Assembly: GCF_900100535.1 (NCBI RefSeq)
Contig: NZ_FNDG01000013.1
Coordinates: 107,170 to 171,169 of the forward strand
Source: Phytopseudomonas flavescens
GTDB taxonomy: Bacteria > Pseudomonadota > Gammaproteobacteria > Pseudomonadales > Pseudomonadaceae
DNA length: 64,000 nucleotides
Direction of reading: 5' to 3'
Each line of letters opens with the position of its first letter. Position 1 is the stretch's first letter. Position numbers and translations under genes: made by a program. The notes beneath the pieces were generated by a model that searched no databases, was not told the DNA's origin, and was given only the letters and a program-made list of their open reading frames with translations. Below are positions 37,873 through 47,486 of the stretch, in pieces.

Positions 37873-39705
37873 TTGAGACGCCCTCTCCTCTCGCTGATTT
37901 TCGGCCTGGCCAGCAGCTTCCCGGCCCTGGCAACGCTCAGCGAAAGCCACGGCTATGCGCAGTTCGGTACGCTCAAGTATCCGGCCAGTTTCACCCACTT
38001 CGACTGGGTCAATCCCGAGGCGCCCAAAGGCGGCACCCTGCGGATCATGGCTGCCGGCAGCTTCGACACCCTCAATCCCTACACCCTCAAGGGCACCAGT
38101 CCGGTCGCCACGGCCAACTTCTTGCAATATGGCGTCACAGAGCTGAACGAGCCGCTGATGGTCGGCACCGGGATGTACGACCCCTCCGGTGACGAACCCG
38201 CCTCGAGCTACGGATTGATCGCCGAGTCGGTGGAGTACAGCGAAGATCGCAGTTGGGTGGTGTTCAACCTGCGTCCGCAGGCGCGCTTCCACGATGGCAA
38301 GCCGATCACCGCCTACGACGTGGCCTTCTCTTACCGCCTGCTGCTCAAGGAAGGGCACCCGCAGTACCGCACCAACCTGCAGGAAGTGAAGCGGGTCGAC
38401 ATCCTCAATCGCCATCGGGTGCGCTTCGTTCTCAAACGCTCGAACAACCCGCTGCTGATCCTGCGTCTTGGCGAGTTGCCGGTACTGCCGCAGCATTACT
38501 GGAAAGGCCGAGACTTCAAGGCGACCTCCTTCGAACCGCCACTGGGCAGCGGCCCCTACCGCATCACTCAGGTCGATCCGGGACGCCACCTGAGCTTCGA
38601 ACGGGTCGAGGACTGGTGGGGCGCCTCGCTGCCGGTCAACCGCGGCAAGTACAACTTCGATCGCGTCGACGTGGACTTCTACCGCGACAGTCACGTCGCC
38701 TTCGAAGCCTTCAAGGCCGGTGAATTCGACCTCTACATCGAGCAGCAGGCGAAGAACTGGGCCAACAACTACCGCTTTCCGGCGGTCACTCGTGGCGATG
38801 TGGTGCGTGCGGAAATCCCTCACCAGATCCCCACCCAGACTCAGGCGCTGTTCATGAATACGCGCCGCAGCACCTTCGAAGACGTGCGCGTGCGCGAAGC
38901 GCTGGGGCTGATGTTCGATTTCGAGTGGACCAACCGCACCCTGTTCAACAGTGCCTACACCCGCGCCGCCAGCTATTACCCCAACAGCGAGTTCTCGGCC
39001 AAGGGCAAACCGGAGGGCGCGGAGTGGCTGCTGCTGTCGCCCTTTCGTACTCAACTGCCGGCGAAGCTGTTCACCGAGCCATTCCAGATGCCGGTCACCG
39101 ACGGCCGTGGCATCCCCCGGGAAACCTTGCGCCGTGCCCTCGGTCTACTGGCCGACGCCGGCTGGAAACCCTCAGGTCAGCGCTTGCTGAACGACAAGGG
39201 CCAGGCGCTGCGCTTCGAGATTCTGCTGGTCAATCCCAACCTCGAACGCATCCTCCAGCCCTTCACCGAAAACCTCGCGAGCATCGGCATACAGGCCAAC
39301 CTGAGAACGGTGGATCGCGCCCAGTACAAGCAACGTCTGGATCAGTTCGAATTCGACATGATATTGCTGACCCTGCCGCAAACCCTCAGCCCGGGCCTGG
39401 AACAGTCGCTGTACTTCCATTCCAGCCAGGCCAGCGTCAAGGGTGGCAAGAATTACGCCGGCATCCACGACCCGGTGGTCGACGCCCTGCTCGAGAAGCT
39501 GCTTTCCGCCCGCAGCCGCGACGAACAGGTGGCCGCCACCCGCGCCCTGGATCGCGTGATGCTCTGGCAGTACTACACCATTCCAAACTGGTACATCGAC
39601 TATCACCGCCTGGCGTACCGCAACCGCTTTGCATTCGTCACCACGCCGCCCTACACGCTGGGGCTGCGCACCTGGTGGCTGAAAACCACGGAGAACGCCC
39701 GATGA
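37873..39705 (+). CDS. nppA1: Extracellular solute-binding protein 1 of Npp-type ABC importer
   Basis: This family 5 solute-binding protein of 610 residues is exported through a signal peptide ending near SFPALA. It carries the family segments WVNPEAPKGGTLRI and ADVEYSED-type first lobe, and the C-terminal YYTIPNWYIDYHRLAYRNRF. The start appears to be TTG at 37873, with GGA eight bases upstream. The operon matches the P. aeruginosa NppA1A2BCD importer (PA1807-PA1811, as I recall), which takes up peptides and peptidyl-nucleoside antibiotics. It overlaps the second binding-protein gene by four bases. Confidence 0.88.
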   Translation: MRRPLLSLIFGLASSFPALATLSESHGYAQFGTLKYPASFTHFDWVNPEAPKGGTLRIMAAGSFDTLNPYTLKGTSPVATANFLQYGVTELNEPLMVGTGMYDPSGDEPASSYGLIAESVEYSEDRSWVVFNLRPQARFHDGKPITAYDVAFSYRLLLKEGHPQYRTNLQEVKRVDILNRHRVRFVLKRSNNPLLILRLGELPVLPQHYWKGRDFKATSFEPPLGSGPYRITQVDPGRHLSFERVEDWWGASLPVNRGKYNFDRVDVDFYRDSHVAFEAFKAGEFDLYIEQQAKNWANNYRFPAVTRGDVVRAEIPHQIPTQTQALFMNTRRSTFEDVRVREALGLMFDFEWTNRTLFNSAYTRAASYYPNSEFSAKGKPEGAEWLLLSPFRTQLPAKLFTEPFQMPVTDGRGIPRETLRRALGLLADAGWKPSGQRLLNDKGQALRFEILLVNPNLERILQPFTENLASIGIQANLRTVDRAQYKQRLDQFEFDMILLTLPQTLSPGLEQSLYFHSSQASVKGGKNYAGIHDPVVDALLEKLLSARSRDEQVAATRALDRVMLWQYYTIPNWYIDYHRLAYRNRFAFVTTPPYTLGLRTWWLKTTENAR

Positions 39706-41552
39706 CGCATCCACTGCGCTCATTCCTGATACACGGCAGCGCCTTGCTGCTGCTTGGCCTTGCCAGCCTGTCCCAGGCCGCCCCCCAGCATGCGCTGACG
39801 CTGTATGGCGAACCGCCCAAATACCCGGCCAACTTCAAGCATTTCGACTACGTCAATCCCGACGCGCCCAAGGGCGGCATCCTGCGCCTGCCCGGCCTCA
39901 ATGGCTTCGACAGCTTCAATCCGTTCATACCCAAGGGCAACGCAGCCGATCGCGTGGCCCTGATCTACGACACCCTCACCTACCATTCGCCGGACGAACC
40001 CTTCACCGAATACGGCCTGTTGGCGGAAAAGGTCGAAAAGGGCGCGGACGACAGCTATGTGCGCTTCTTCCTCAACCCCAAGGCACGTTTCCATGATGGC
40101 CAGCCGGTTACTGCCGAGGATGTGATCTTTACCTTCAACACCCTGCTCGCCCATGGCGACCCCCTGTACCGGCACTACTACGCCGATGTCGCTGAAGTCG
40201 TCGCCGAGAACCAACGCACCGTGCGATTCGACTTCAAGCATCCCGGCAACCGTGAACTGCCGCTGATCCTCGGCCAGCTGGCGGTACTGCCCAAGCACTG
40301 GTGGGCGAACCGCGATTTCTCCCGCGGCGGCCTGGACATTCCCCTGGGCAGCGGCCCTTACCGCATCGCCGGTTTCTCGCCGAACAGCTCGATCCGCTTC
40401 GAACGCGTCAAGGACTGGTGGGCCAAGGACCTGCCGGTGGCCCGTGGACAATATAACTTCGACGAAATTCGCATCGAGTACTTCCGCGACATGGCGGTGG
40501 CCCTCGAAGCGTTCAAGGCTGGCCAGTTCGACGTCAACCTCGAGTACTCGGCCAAGGACTGGGCCACCGGCTACAACTCGCCGGCCCTGCGCGCCGGGCG
40601 CTTCGTCCAGGAAGCCTTCCCCAACCGCAATCCGGCAGGCATGCAGGGCTTCGTATTCAACACTCGCAAGCCAATGTTCCAGGATGCGCGCGTGCGTGAG
40701 GCGATCGCCCTGCTGTTCGATTTCGAATGGGCCAACAAGCAACTGTTCTACGGTGCCTACAAACGTACCGGCAGCTATTTCGAGAACTCGGAAATGGCCG
40801 CCACCGGCCTGCCCAGCGAGGCGGAGCTGAAACTGCTGGAGCCGCTGCGCGGGAAGATCCCCGACCAGGTATTCACCGAGACCTTCAAGCCACCGGTCAG
40901 CGATGGCAGCGGCATCATCCGTGACCAGGCCCGCCGCGCCTACCAGTTGCTCACCGAGGCCGGCTATCGCATCGAGAACGACAAGATGGTCGATGCCAAC
41001 GGCAAGCAGCTGGCGTTCGAGTTTCTCAATCACCAAGCCAATCTGGAACGGGTGATCCTGCCGTTCAAGCGCAACCTCGCGGAACTGGGGATAGACCTGC
41101 AGATTCGTCGTGTCGACGTGTCCCAATACATCAATCGCCTGCGCTCGCGGGACTTCGAAATGACCTCGTCGATCTGGCCGCAGTCCAGCTCTCCCGGCAA
41201 CGAGCAGCGCGAGTTCTGGCATTCCAGCAGTGCCGACAACCCGGGTAGCCGCAACCTCATCGGGTTGCGCGATCCGGCCATCGATCAACTGGTGGACGGA
41301 CTGATCCGCGCCGACTCGCGCGAATCGCTGATCACCCATACCCGTGCCCTCGATCGCGTTTTGCTGTGGGGTAACTACGTGGTACCGAACTATTACGTCG
41401 ACGCCTACCGCGTGGCTTACTGGAAACGCTTCGGGCATCCGGAGAAATCGCCGCTTTACGACTACGGCCTGATGACCTGGTGGCAGGAGAAACCTGTCGG
41501 CGAGGTGATCACCCCAGAAGAAAAGCCCACCACCAAGCAGGAAACACGCTGA
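39702..41552 (+). CDS. nppA2: Extracellular solute-binding protein 2 of Npp-type ABC importer
   Basis: This second family 5 solute-binding protein of 616 residues has a signal peptide ending at SQAAPQH. It is clearly homologous to the preceding one, with matching YPANFKHFDYVNPDAPKGG and FHDGQPVTAEDV segments, so the pair arose by tandem duplication. The C-terminal tail is extended by about 20 residues of mixed charge. It overlaps its neighbour by four bases and abuts the permease gene directly. Two binding proteins on one permease pair should widen the range of peptides recognised. Confidence 0.9.
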   Translation: MTHPLRSFLIHGSALLLLGLASLSQAAPQHALTLYGEPPKYPANFKHFDYVNPDAPKGGILRLPGLNGFDSFNPFIPKGNAADRVALIYDTLTYHSPDEPFTEYGLLAEKVEKGADDSYVRFFLNPKARFHDGQPVTAEDVIFTFNTLLAHGDPLYRHYYADVAEVVAENQRTVRFDFKHPGNRELPLILGQLAVLPKHWWANRDFSRGGLDIPLGSGPYRIAGFSPNSSIRFERVKDWWAKDLPVARGQYNFDEIRIEYFRDMAVALEAFKAGQFDVNLEYSAKDWATGYNSPALRAGRFVQEAFPNRNPAGMQGFVFNTRKPMFQDARVREAIALLFDFEWANKQLFYGAYKRTGSYFENSEMAATGLPSEAELKLLEPLRGKIPDQVFTETFKPPVSDGSGIIRDQARRAYQLLTEAGYRIENDKMVDANGKQLAFEFLNHQANLERVILPFKRNLAELGIDLQIRRVDVSQYINRLRSRDFEMTSSIWPQSSSPGNEQREFWHSSSADNPGSRNLIGLRDPAIDQLVDGLIRADSRESLITHTRALDRVLLWGNYVVPNYYVDAYRVAYWKRFGHPEKSPLYDYGLMTWWQEKPVGEVITPEEKPTTKQETR

Positions 41553-42641
41553 ATGCTGGCCTATATTCTGCGGCGCCTGCTGCTGATCATTCCGACCCTG
41601 TTCGGCATCCTGGTGATCAACTTCGTGATTATCCAGGCAGCGCCCGGCGGCCCGGTGGAGCAGATGATCGCCAAGCTCGAAGGTTTCGATGCCGCCTCCG
41701 GCGGTGCCACCGGACGAATCTCCGGCGGCGGTGGCGGTGAAGTCTCCACCGCCGGTTCCAACTACCGTGGGGCTCAGGGCCTCGACCCCGAGCTGATCGC
41801 CGAGATCGAGAAGATGTATGGCTTCGACAAGTCGGCGCCCGAGCGCTTCTGGATCATGCTCAAGAACTACGCCCAGCTGGATTTCGGCGAGAGTTTCTTC
41901 CGTGACGCCAAGGTCATCGACCTGATCATGGAGAAGATGCCGGTGTCCATATCCCTTGGGCTATGGAGCACGCTGATCATGTACCTGGTGTCCATTCCGC
42001 TGGGCATCGCCAAGGCCACCCGGCACGGCAGCGCATTCGACGTCTGGACCAGTTCGGCGATCATCATCGGCTATGCGATTCCAGCCTTCCTGTTCGCCAT
42101 CCTGCTGATCGTGCTGTTCGCCGGCGGCAGCTATTACGACTGGTTCCCTCTGCGCGGACTGACCTCGAGCAACTTCGACGAGCTGAGCCTCAGCGGCAAG
42201 CTGCTGGACTATTTCTGGCACCTGGCGCTGCCAGTGACCGCGCTGGTGATCGGCAATTTCGCCACCCTCACCCTGCTGACCAAGAACAGCTTCCTCGACG
42301 AGATCAACAAGCAGTACGTGACCACAGCGCGAGCCAAGGGCCTGAGCAATACCCGCGTGCTCTACGGGCATGTGTTTCGCAACGCCATGCTGTTGATCAT
42401 CGCCGGGTTTCCGGCGGCCTTCATCGGCATTTTCTTCACCGGTTCCCTGCTGATCGAGGTGATCTTCTCCCTCGACGGCCTCGGCCTGCTGAGCTTCGAG
42501 GCAGCGATCAACCGCGACTATCCGGTGGTGTTCGGCACCCTGTTCATCTTCACCTTGCTGGGACTGGTCGTGAAACTGATCGGCGACATCACTTACACCC
42601 TGGTCGATCCGCGCATCGACTTCGAAAGCCGGGAGGCCTGA
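41553..42641 (+). CDS. nppB: ABC permease, YejB-like, of Npp-type importer
   Basis: This inner-membrane permease of 362 residues is of the YejB/DppB type. The N-terminal first transmembrane helix (YILRRLLLIIPTLFGILVIN) is followed by a Gly-rich loop and then the core permease domain, with the EAA-like TTARAKGLSNTRVLYGHVFRN motif that contacts the ATPase. It begins immediately after the stop of the second binding-protein gene. Confidence 0.93.
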   Translation: MLAYILRRLLLIIPTLFGILVINFVIIQAAPGGPVEQMIAKLEGFDAASGGATGRISGGGGGEVSTAGSNYRGAQGLDPELIAEIEKMYGFDKSAPERFWIMLKNYAQLDFGESFFRDAKVIDLIMEKMPVSISLGLWSTLIMYLVSIPLGIAKATRHGSAFDVWTSSAIIIGYAIPAFLFAILLIVLFAGGSYYDWFPLRGLTSSNFDELSLSGKLLDYFWHLALPVTALVIGNFATLTLLTKNSFLDEINKQYVTTARAKGLSNTRVLYGHVFRNAMLLIIAGFPAAFIGIFFTGSLLIEVIFSLDGLGLLSFEAAINRDYPVVFGTLFIFTLLGLVVKLIGDITYTLVDPRIDFESREA

Positions 42642-42644
42642 CAT

Positions 42645-43664
42645 ATGGCACTTTCCCCGCTCAATCAACGCCGCTTCGAACGCTTCAAGGCCCACAGGCG
42701 TGGCTGGTGGTCGCTGTGGATCTTCCTTGCCCTGTTCGTCGTGACCCTGGGTGCCGAGTTGATCGCCAACGACAAACCGCTGGTGGTCAGCTACGACGGC
42801 GAACTGTACTTCCCGGTCCTCAAACGCTACCCGGAAACCACCTTCGGCGGCGAGTTTCCGCTGCAGGCCAACTACAAGAGCCCGTACATTCAGGACCTGA
42901 TCGAACAGAAGAATGGCTGGATGGTCTGGCCGCCGATTCCGTACAGCTATTCGAGCATCAATTACGAGCTCAAGATACCCGCCCCCGCACCGCCCTCGGC
43001 GGACAACTGGCTGGGTACCGATGACCAGGGGCGCGACGTGCTGGCCCGGGTGATCTACGGCTTCAGGATTTCCGTGCTGTTCGCCCTGACCCTGACCCTG
43101 GCGAGTTCGGTGATCGGCGTCGCAGCCGGCGCCGTGCAGGGCTTCTATGGCGGCTGGGTGGACCTTGCCGGGCAACGCATCCTGGAAATCTGGTCAGGCC
43201 TGCCGGTGCTCTACCTGCTGATCATCCTGGCCAGTTTCGTACAACCCAACTTCTGGTGGTTGCTGGGCCTGATGCTGCTGTTCTCCTGGATGAGCCTGGT
43301 GGACGTGGTGCGCGCCGAATTCCTCCGCGGCCGCAACCTGGAATACGTACGCGCGGCCCGGGCGCTGGGCATGCGCAACGCTTCGATCATGTTCAGGCAC
43401 ATCCTGCCCAATGCCATGGTGTCCACCATGACCTTCCTGCCGTTCATCCTCACAGGCGCCATCGGCACCCTCACCGCCCTGGATTTCCTCGGGTTCGGTT
43501 TACCCGCCGGCGCTCCGTCGCTGGGCGAGCTGGTCGCCCAGGGCAAATCCAACCTGCAGGCGCCCTGGCTGGGGATCAGCGCCTTCGCCGTGCTGGCCAT
43601 CATGCTCAGCCTGCTGGTGTTCATTGGCGAGGCCGCCCGCGATGCCTTCGACCCGAGGAAATAA
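42645..43664 (+). CDS. nppC: ABC permease, YejE-like, of Npp-type importer
   Basis: This inner-membrane permease of 339 residues pairs with the YejB-like subunit. It has an N-terminal anchor with a periplasmic insertion (about residues 40-110, GELYFPVLKRYPETTFGGEF) typical of YejE. The ATPase-contacting loop is VRAARALGMRNASIMFRHILP. Three bases separate it from nppB, and the ATPase gene starts one base after its stop. Confidence 0.93.
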   Translation: MALSPLNQRRFERFKAHRRGWWSLWIFLALFVVTLGAELIANDKPLVVSYDGELYFPVLKRYPETTFGGEFPLQANYKSPYIQDLIEQKNGWMVWPPIPYSYSSINYELKIPAPAPPSADNWLGTDDQGRDVLARVIYGFRISVLFALTLTLASSVIGVAAGAVQGFYGGWVDLAGQRILEIWSGLPVLYLLIILASFVQPNFWWLLGLMLLFSWMSLVDVVRAEFLRGRNLEYVRAARALGMRNASIMFRHILPNAMVSTMTFLPFILTGAIGTLTALDFLGFGLPAGAPSLGELVAQGKSNLQAPWLGISAFAVLAIMLSLLVFIGEAARDAFDPRK

Positions 43665-43665
43665 G

Positions 43666-45279
43666 ATGACCCACCCCGAAAACCTCGTCGAAGTCCGTGA
43701 CCTGTCCGTTGCATTCGTCAATGGCGACAGCCATCGGCAAGTGGTCAACCACATCAGTTTCGATATTCGTCGTGGCGAAACCCTGGCACTGGTCGGCGAA
43801 AGTGGTTCCGGCAAATCGGTCACCGCCCACTCGATCCTGCGTTTGCTTCCCTACCCGCAGGCGCAGCACCCCAGCGGCAGCATTCGCTATGCCGATCAGG
43901 ATCTGCTCAAACTCAGCGAGAAGAAGCTGCGCGGTATCCGTGGCAACCGCATCGCCATGGTATTCCAGGAGCCGATGACCTCGCTGAATCCACTGCACAG
44001 CATCGAGAAGCAGATCAACGAGGTACTCGCTCTGCACAAGGGGCTGAGCGGCAAGGCAGCCACACGACGCACCCTGGAGTTGCTGGAGCTGGTCGGCATA
44101 CCCGAGCCGCAGAAGCGCCTCAAGGCCCTGCCCCACGAGCTTTCCGGCGGGCAACGGCAACGTGTGATGATCGCCATGGCCCTGGCCAACGAGCCGGAGC
44201 TGCTGATCGCCGACGAGCCGACCACCGCCCTCGATGTCACCGTGCAGTTGAAGATTCTCGAACTGCTCAAGGAGCTGCAGGCGCGCCTGGGCATGGCCAT
44301 GCTGATCATCAGCCACGACCTCAACCTGGTGCGACGTATCGCTAACCGCGTCTGCGTGATGCAGAACGGCGAACTGGTCGAACAGGCTCAATGCGAGGCG
44401 CTGTTCACCAGCCCGCGACACCCCTACACCCGCGAACTGCTGGCCGCCGAACCGGATGGCAACCCGGTGGCCACGCAAGCCGCAGAAACCATGCTCGAAG
44501 TCGATGACCTGCGCGTCTGGTTTCCGATCAAGAAAGGCCTGCTGCGCCGCACCGTCGATCATGTAAAAGCGGTGGATGGCATCAATTTCAGCCTGCAGCG
44601 CGGCCAGACGCTGGGTATCGTCGGTGAAAGCGGCTCCGGAAAATCCACGCTGGGGCTGGCCATTTTGCGCCTGATCGGCAGTCAGGGCGGCATACGCTTC
44701 GACAAGCAGGCACTGGATGGTTTGTCGCAAACGCAGGTGCGTCCATTCAGGCGACAGATGCAGGTGGTATTCCAGGATCCCTTCGGCAGCCTCAGCCCGC
44801 GCATGACGGTGGCCATGATCGTTGGCGAAGGCCTGCGTATCCATGGCATCGGCAATGCTGGCGAACAGGAGCAGGCGATTATCGACGCGCTTCAGGAAGT
44901 CGGTCTGGATCCCGACAGCCGCCACCGCTACCCCCACGAGTTCTCCGGTGGACAGCGGCAACGTATCGCCATCGCTCGCGCCCTGGTGCTCAAACCGGCG
45001 CTGATTCTGCTGGATGAACCTACGTCGGCACTGGATCGTACCGTGCAACGTCAGGTCGTCGAACTGCTGCGTTCGCTACAGACCAAGTACAACCTGACCT
45101 ACCTGTTCATCAGCCATGACCTTGCAGTGGTACGAGCGCTCAGCCATCAGTTGATGGTGGTCAAGCAGGGCCAGGTGGTCGAGCAAGGCGACGCCGAGGC
45201 GATCTTCCGGGCGCCACAGCACGCCTACACCCAGCAACTGCTGGAAGCGGCGTTTCTGTCGCCGGCCAGCAGCGCATAA
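43666..45279 (+). CDS. nppD: Double-domain ABC ATPase of Npp-type importer
   Basis: This ATPase of 537 residues contains two complete nucleotide-binding domains in one chain, as in YejF. Both have GESGSGKS Walker A motifs, ABC signatures (ELSGGQRQRV and EFSGGQRQRI) and Walker B segments (LLIADEPTTALD and LILLDEPTSALD). It powers peptide import through nppBC. The start at 43666 has a GAGG site. It is the last gene of the operon and is followed by a terminator. Confidence 0.94.
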   Translation: MTHPENLVEVRDLSVAFVNGDSHRQVVNHISFDIRRGETLALVGESGSGKSVTAHSILRLLPYPQAQHPSGSIRYADQDLLKLSEKKLRGIRGNRIAMVFQEPMTSLNPLHSIEKQINEVLALHKGLSGKAATRRTLELLELVGIPEPQKRLKALPHELSGGQRQRVMIAMALANEPELLIADEPTTALDVTVQLKILELLKELQARLGMAMLIISHDLNLVRRIANRVCVMQNGELVEQAQCEALFTSPRHPYTRELLAAEPDGNPVATQAAETMLEVDDLRVWFPIKKGLLRRTVDHVKAVDGINFSLQRGQTLGIVGESGSGKSTLGLAILRLIGSQGGIRFDKQALDGLSQTQVRPFRRQMQVVFQDPFGSLSPRMTVAMIVGEGLRIHGIGNAGEQEQAIIDALQEVGLDPDSRHRYPHEFSGGQRQRIAIARALVLKPALILLDEPTSALDRTVQRQVVELLRSLQTKYNLTYLFISHDLAVVRALSHQLMVVKQGQVVEQGDAEAIFRAPQHAYTQQLLEAAFLSPASSA

Positions 45280-45298
45280 ACCTTCGGTAATGCAACGC

Positions 45299-45337
45299 AA
45301 AAGGCCCCGCTGTCCTGCGACGCGGGGCCTTTTCTTT
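45299..45337 (+). terminator. Intrinsic terminator of the npp operon
   Basis: A twelve-base-pair stem (AAAAGGCCCCGC / GCGGGGCCTTTT) with an eleven-base loop is followed by CTTT, twenty bases after the ATPase stop codon. It may work in both directions. Confidence 0.9.
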
Positions 45338-45363
45338 GCACCGAGACAGGTCGGCGGAAACAC

Positions 45364-45387
45364 AAAGGCCCCGAAACCGGGGCCTTT
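45364..45387 (-). terminator. Intrinsic terminator of ppiD (minus strand)
   Basis: A ten-base-pair stem (AAAGGCCCCG / CGGGGCCTTT) with a four-base loop lies 22 bases past the ppiD stop. On the minus strand it is followed by TTTGTG-like sequence. Confidence 0.75.
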
Positions 45388-45409
45388 GCTCACTGGCGGA
45401 CAGCGGCGC

Positions 45410-47269
45410 TTAGAAGCGCTCGATGTCTGCCTTGCTCTCCAACTGCTTACGGAAGGCTGCAAAGTCCTGCTGGCCACTGCGCGAAGCGAGGAAACGACGG
45501 TACATCGCCTTCTCCTCATCACTCAGTGCCTGCTCAGGCTCGCTGACCCCCTTCAGGCGTACCACCACGAAGTCACCATTGCCCAGCGTAACGCCAGTGA
45601 ACTCGGAAGCGTCGCCGGTCGGCTTGGGCATGCGGAACAGCGCCTGCAGCACGGCCGGGTCGACACCTTCCTGGTTACGGGTAGCGGCTTCCACCACCTG
45701 CCAGTCACCGCCCTCTGCCTGCGCCTTGCCGTCACGCAGCTCGGCGACCAACGCCTCGCCAGCAGCCTTGGCGGCCTCACTGGCCCGGGTCTGGGTCAGT
45801 TGGCCACGGATGCTGTCGCTCACCTGCTCCAGGGTCAGTTGCTGCGGCTTGCGGTGCTCCTTGACGCGTACCACCACCAGGGTGCTCGGATCGAGCTCGA
45901 TGGCACCGCTGTTGCTGCCGTCCTCCAGCACTTCCTGACTGAACGCGGCCTGCAGCACCTGGCGATTGCTGGCCAGACCTTTACCGCCTTGACGACCGAA
46001 AGGCTCACTGGTCTGCACCTTCAGGCCCAGCTCCTGAGCGGGCTGAAGCAGATCGGAAGACTCGAATGCGGCGTCTTCCAGTTGCTTGGTCGCCTCGACG
46101 AAACGCTGTTCGACCCGCTGAGCCTTGAGATCCGCCTCGAGCTTGTCCTTCATGCTGGCGAGCGTCGGAACTTCAGGCGCCTGTACACCCAACAGCTTGA
46201 TCAGGTGCCAGCCGAACTCACTGCGTACCGGCGCCGATACTTGGTCCTGCTTCAAGGCGTACAAGGCATCCTCGAAGGCGGGATCGTAGACCCCCTTACC
46301 GGCGTAGCCGAGATCGCCGCCTTCGTTGGCGGAGCCCGGGTCCTGGGAAAATTCCTTGGCCAGCGCAGCGAAGTCCTCGCCCTGTTGCAAGCGCTTCTGC
46401 ACCTCGTCGATCTTGGCTTTGGCCTGCTCGTCGCTGACGTCGCCGCCGACCTCGATGAGAATGTGCGCCGCCTGGCGCTGTTCGGCCAGGTTGGCGATTT
46501 CCGACTCGTAGGCGGTTTTCAGCTCTTCGTCGCTGACGGTGATTTCCGAGAAGAAGGCATCCTTCTTCAGCTCGACGTACTCCAGCACCACCTGCTCCGG
46601 GCTCATGAACTGAGACTGCTGGGCATCGTAGTAGGCCTTGACGTCGTCATCGCTGACCTGCACCGAACCGGTATCCACCTTGAGGGTGCGGGTGGCGAAA
46701 TCACGGGTCTGCTTCTCGAGGCGGGCGAATGCCGTCACTTCTTCATCGGTGACGAAACCGCTGCCGGACAGACCGGCGCGCAACTGACCGATGAGCATTT
46801 CCTGCTCGAGCATCTGACGGAATTGCATACGGGTGTAGCCAAGCTGGCGAATCACCTGATCGAAACGCTCGGCATTGAAGCGGCCATCCACCTGGAATTC
46901 AGGTGTCTGCACGATAACCTGGTCGAGTGCAGGCTGAGAAAAAGCGAATTTGGCATCAGCTGCGCCCTGCAACAGCAGGGCGCGCTCGATCAGTCCTTTC
47001 AGCGAAGCATCACGCAGCAGTTTCTCGTCCAGCAACGATGGGTCGAATTCCTGGCCCAGCTGCTGCAACAGCTGGCGGCGCTGCATTTCCACAGCTTGGC
47101 TGAGTTCATTCTGGCTGATCGCCTTGCCATTCACCTCGGCCGCGTTCTGGCTGTTGCTGGCACCGGTAATAATGGCGTCAACGCCGGTCAACGCCATCAG
47201 AACGACGATCAGGCCGATGATGGTCTTGGCAATCCAACCCTGTGAATTGTCCCTGATATTTTGCAGCAT
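45410..47269 (-). CDS. ppiD: Periplasmic chaperone PpiD
   Basis: This inner-membrane-anchored chaperone of 619 residues assists folding of proteins emerging from the Sec translocon. A single N-terminal transmembrane helix (about residues 12-34) is followed by a SurA-like chaperone region. One parvulin domain lies around residues 225-355 (AAHILIEVGGDV ... GGDLGYAGKGVYDPAFEDAL ... FGWHLIKL). A second, degenerate parvulin-like region follows. It lies downstream of hupB on the minus strand. Confidence 0.93.
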   Translation of the reverse strand: MLQNIRDNSQGWIAKTIIGLIVVLMALTGVDAIITGASNSQNAAEVNGKAISQNELSQAVEMQRRQLLQQLGQEFDPSLLDEKLLRDASLKGLIERALLLQGAADAKFAFSQPALDQVIVQTPEFQVDGRFNAERFDQVIRQLGYTRMQFRQMLEQEMLIGQLRAGLSGSGFVTDEEVTAFARLEKQTRDFATRTLKVDTGSVQVSDDDVKAYYDAQQSQFMSPEQVVLEYVELKKDAFFSEITVSDEELKTAYESEIANLAEQRQAAHILIEVGGDVSDEQAKAKIDEVQKRLQQGEDFAALAKEFSQDPGSANEGGDLGYAGKGVYDPAFEDALYALKQDQVSAPVRSEFGWHLIKLLGVQAPEVPTLASMKDKLEADLKAQRVEQRFVEATKQLEDAAFESSDLLQPAQELGLKVQTSEPFGRQGGKGLASNRQVLQAAFSQEVLEDGSNSGAIELDPSTLVVVRVKEHRKPQQLTLEQVSDSIRGQLTQTRASEAAKAAGEALVAELRDGKAQAEGGDWQVVEAATRNQEGVDPAVLQALFRMPKPTGDASEFTGVTLGNGDFVVVRLKGVSEPEQALSDEEKAMYRRFLASRSGQQDFAAFRKQLESKADIERF

Positions 47270-47333
47270 GCTTCCCCCAGAACGACCACGTACTAAGAAT
47301 GGCCGCGCAGCGTGGGTAAAATCCGGATAGAAG

Positions 47334-47358
47334 AAAGGCGCATCCTGGGATGCGCCTT
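47334..47358 (-). terminator. Intrinsic terminator of hupB (minus strand)
   Basis: A ten-base-pair stem (AAGGCGCATC / GATGCGCCTT) with a CTGG loop lies about 130 bases past hupB and is followed on the minus strand by TTCTTC. The intervening leader also contains a CCCCGGC/GCCGGGG long-range pair. Confidence 0.75.
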
Positions 47359-47486
47359 CTCGTAACGTGCGAAGCGGATCGGAATCATCACTCTACAATC
47401 CCCGGCGTCACGAACCTGGTGGTTCTATTGCCGCTCCGCAACCGAGCCGGGGTTAACCGACCCGGCGGGCAAAAGCCCGAAGACGC

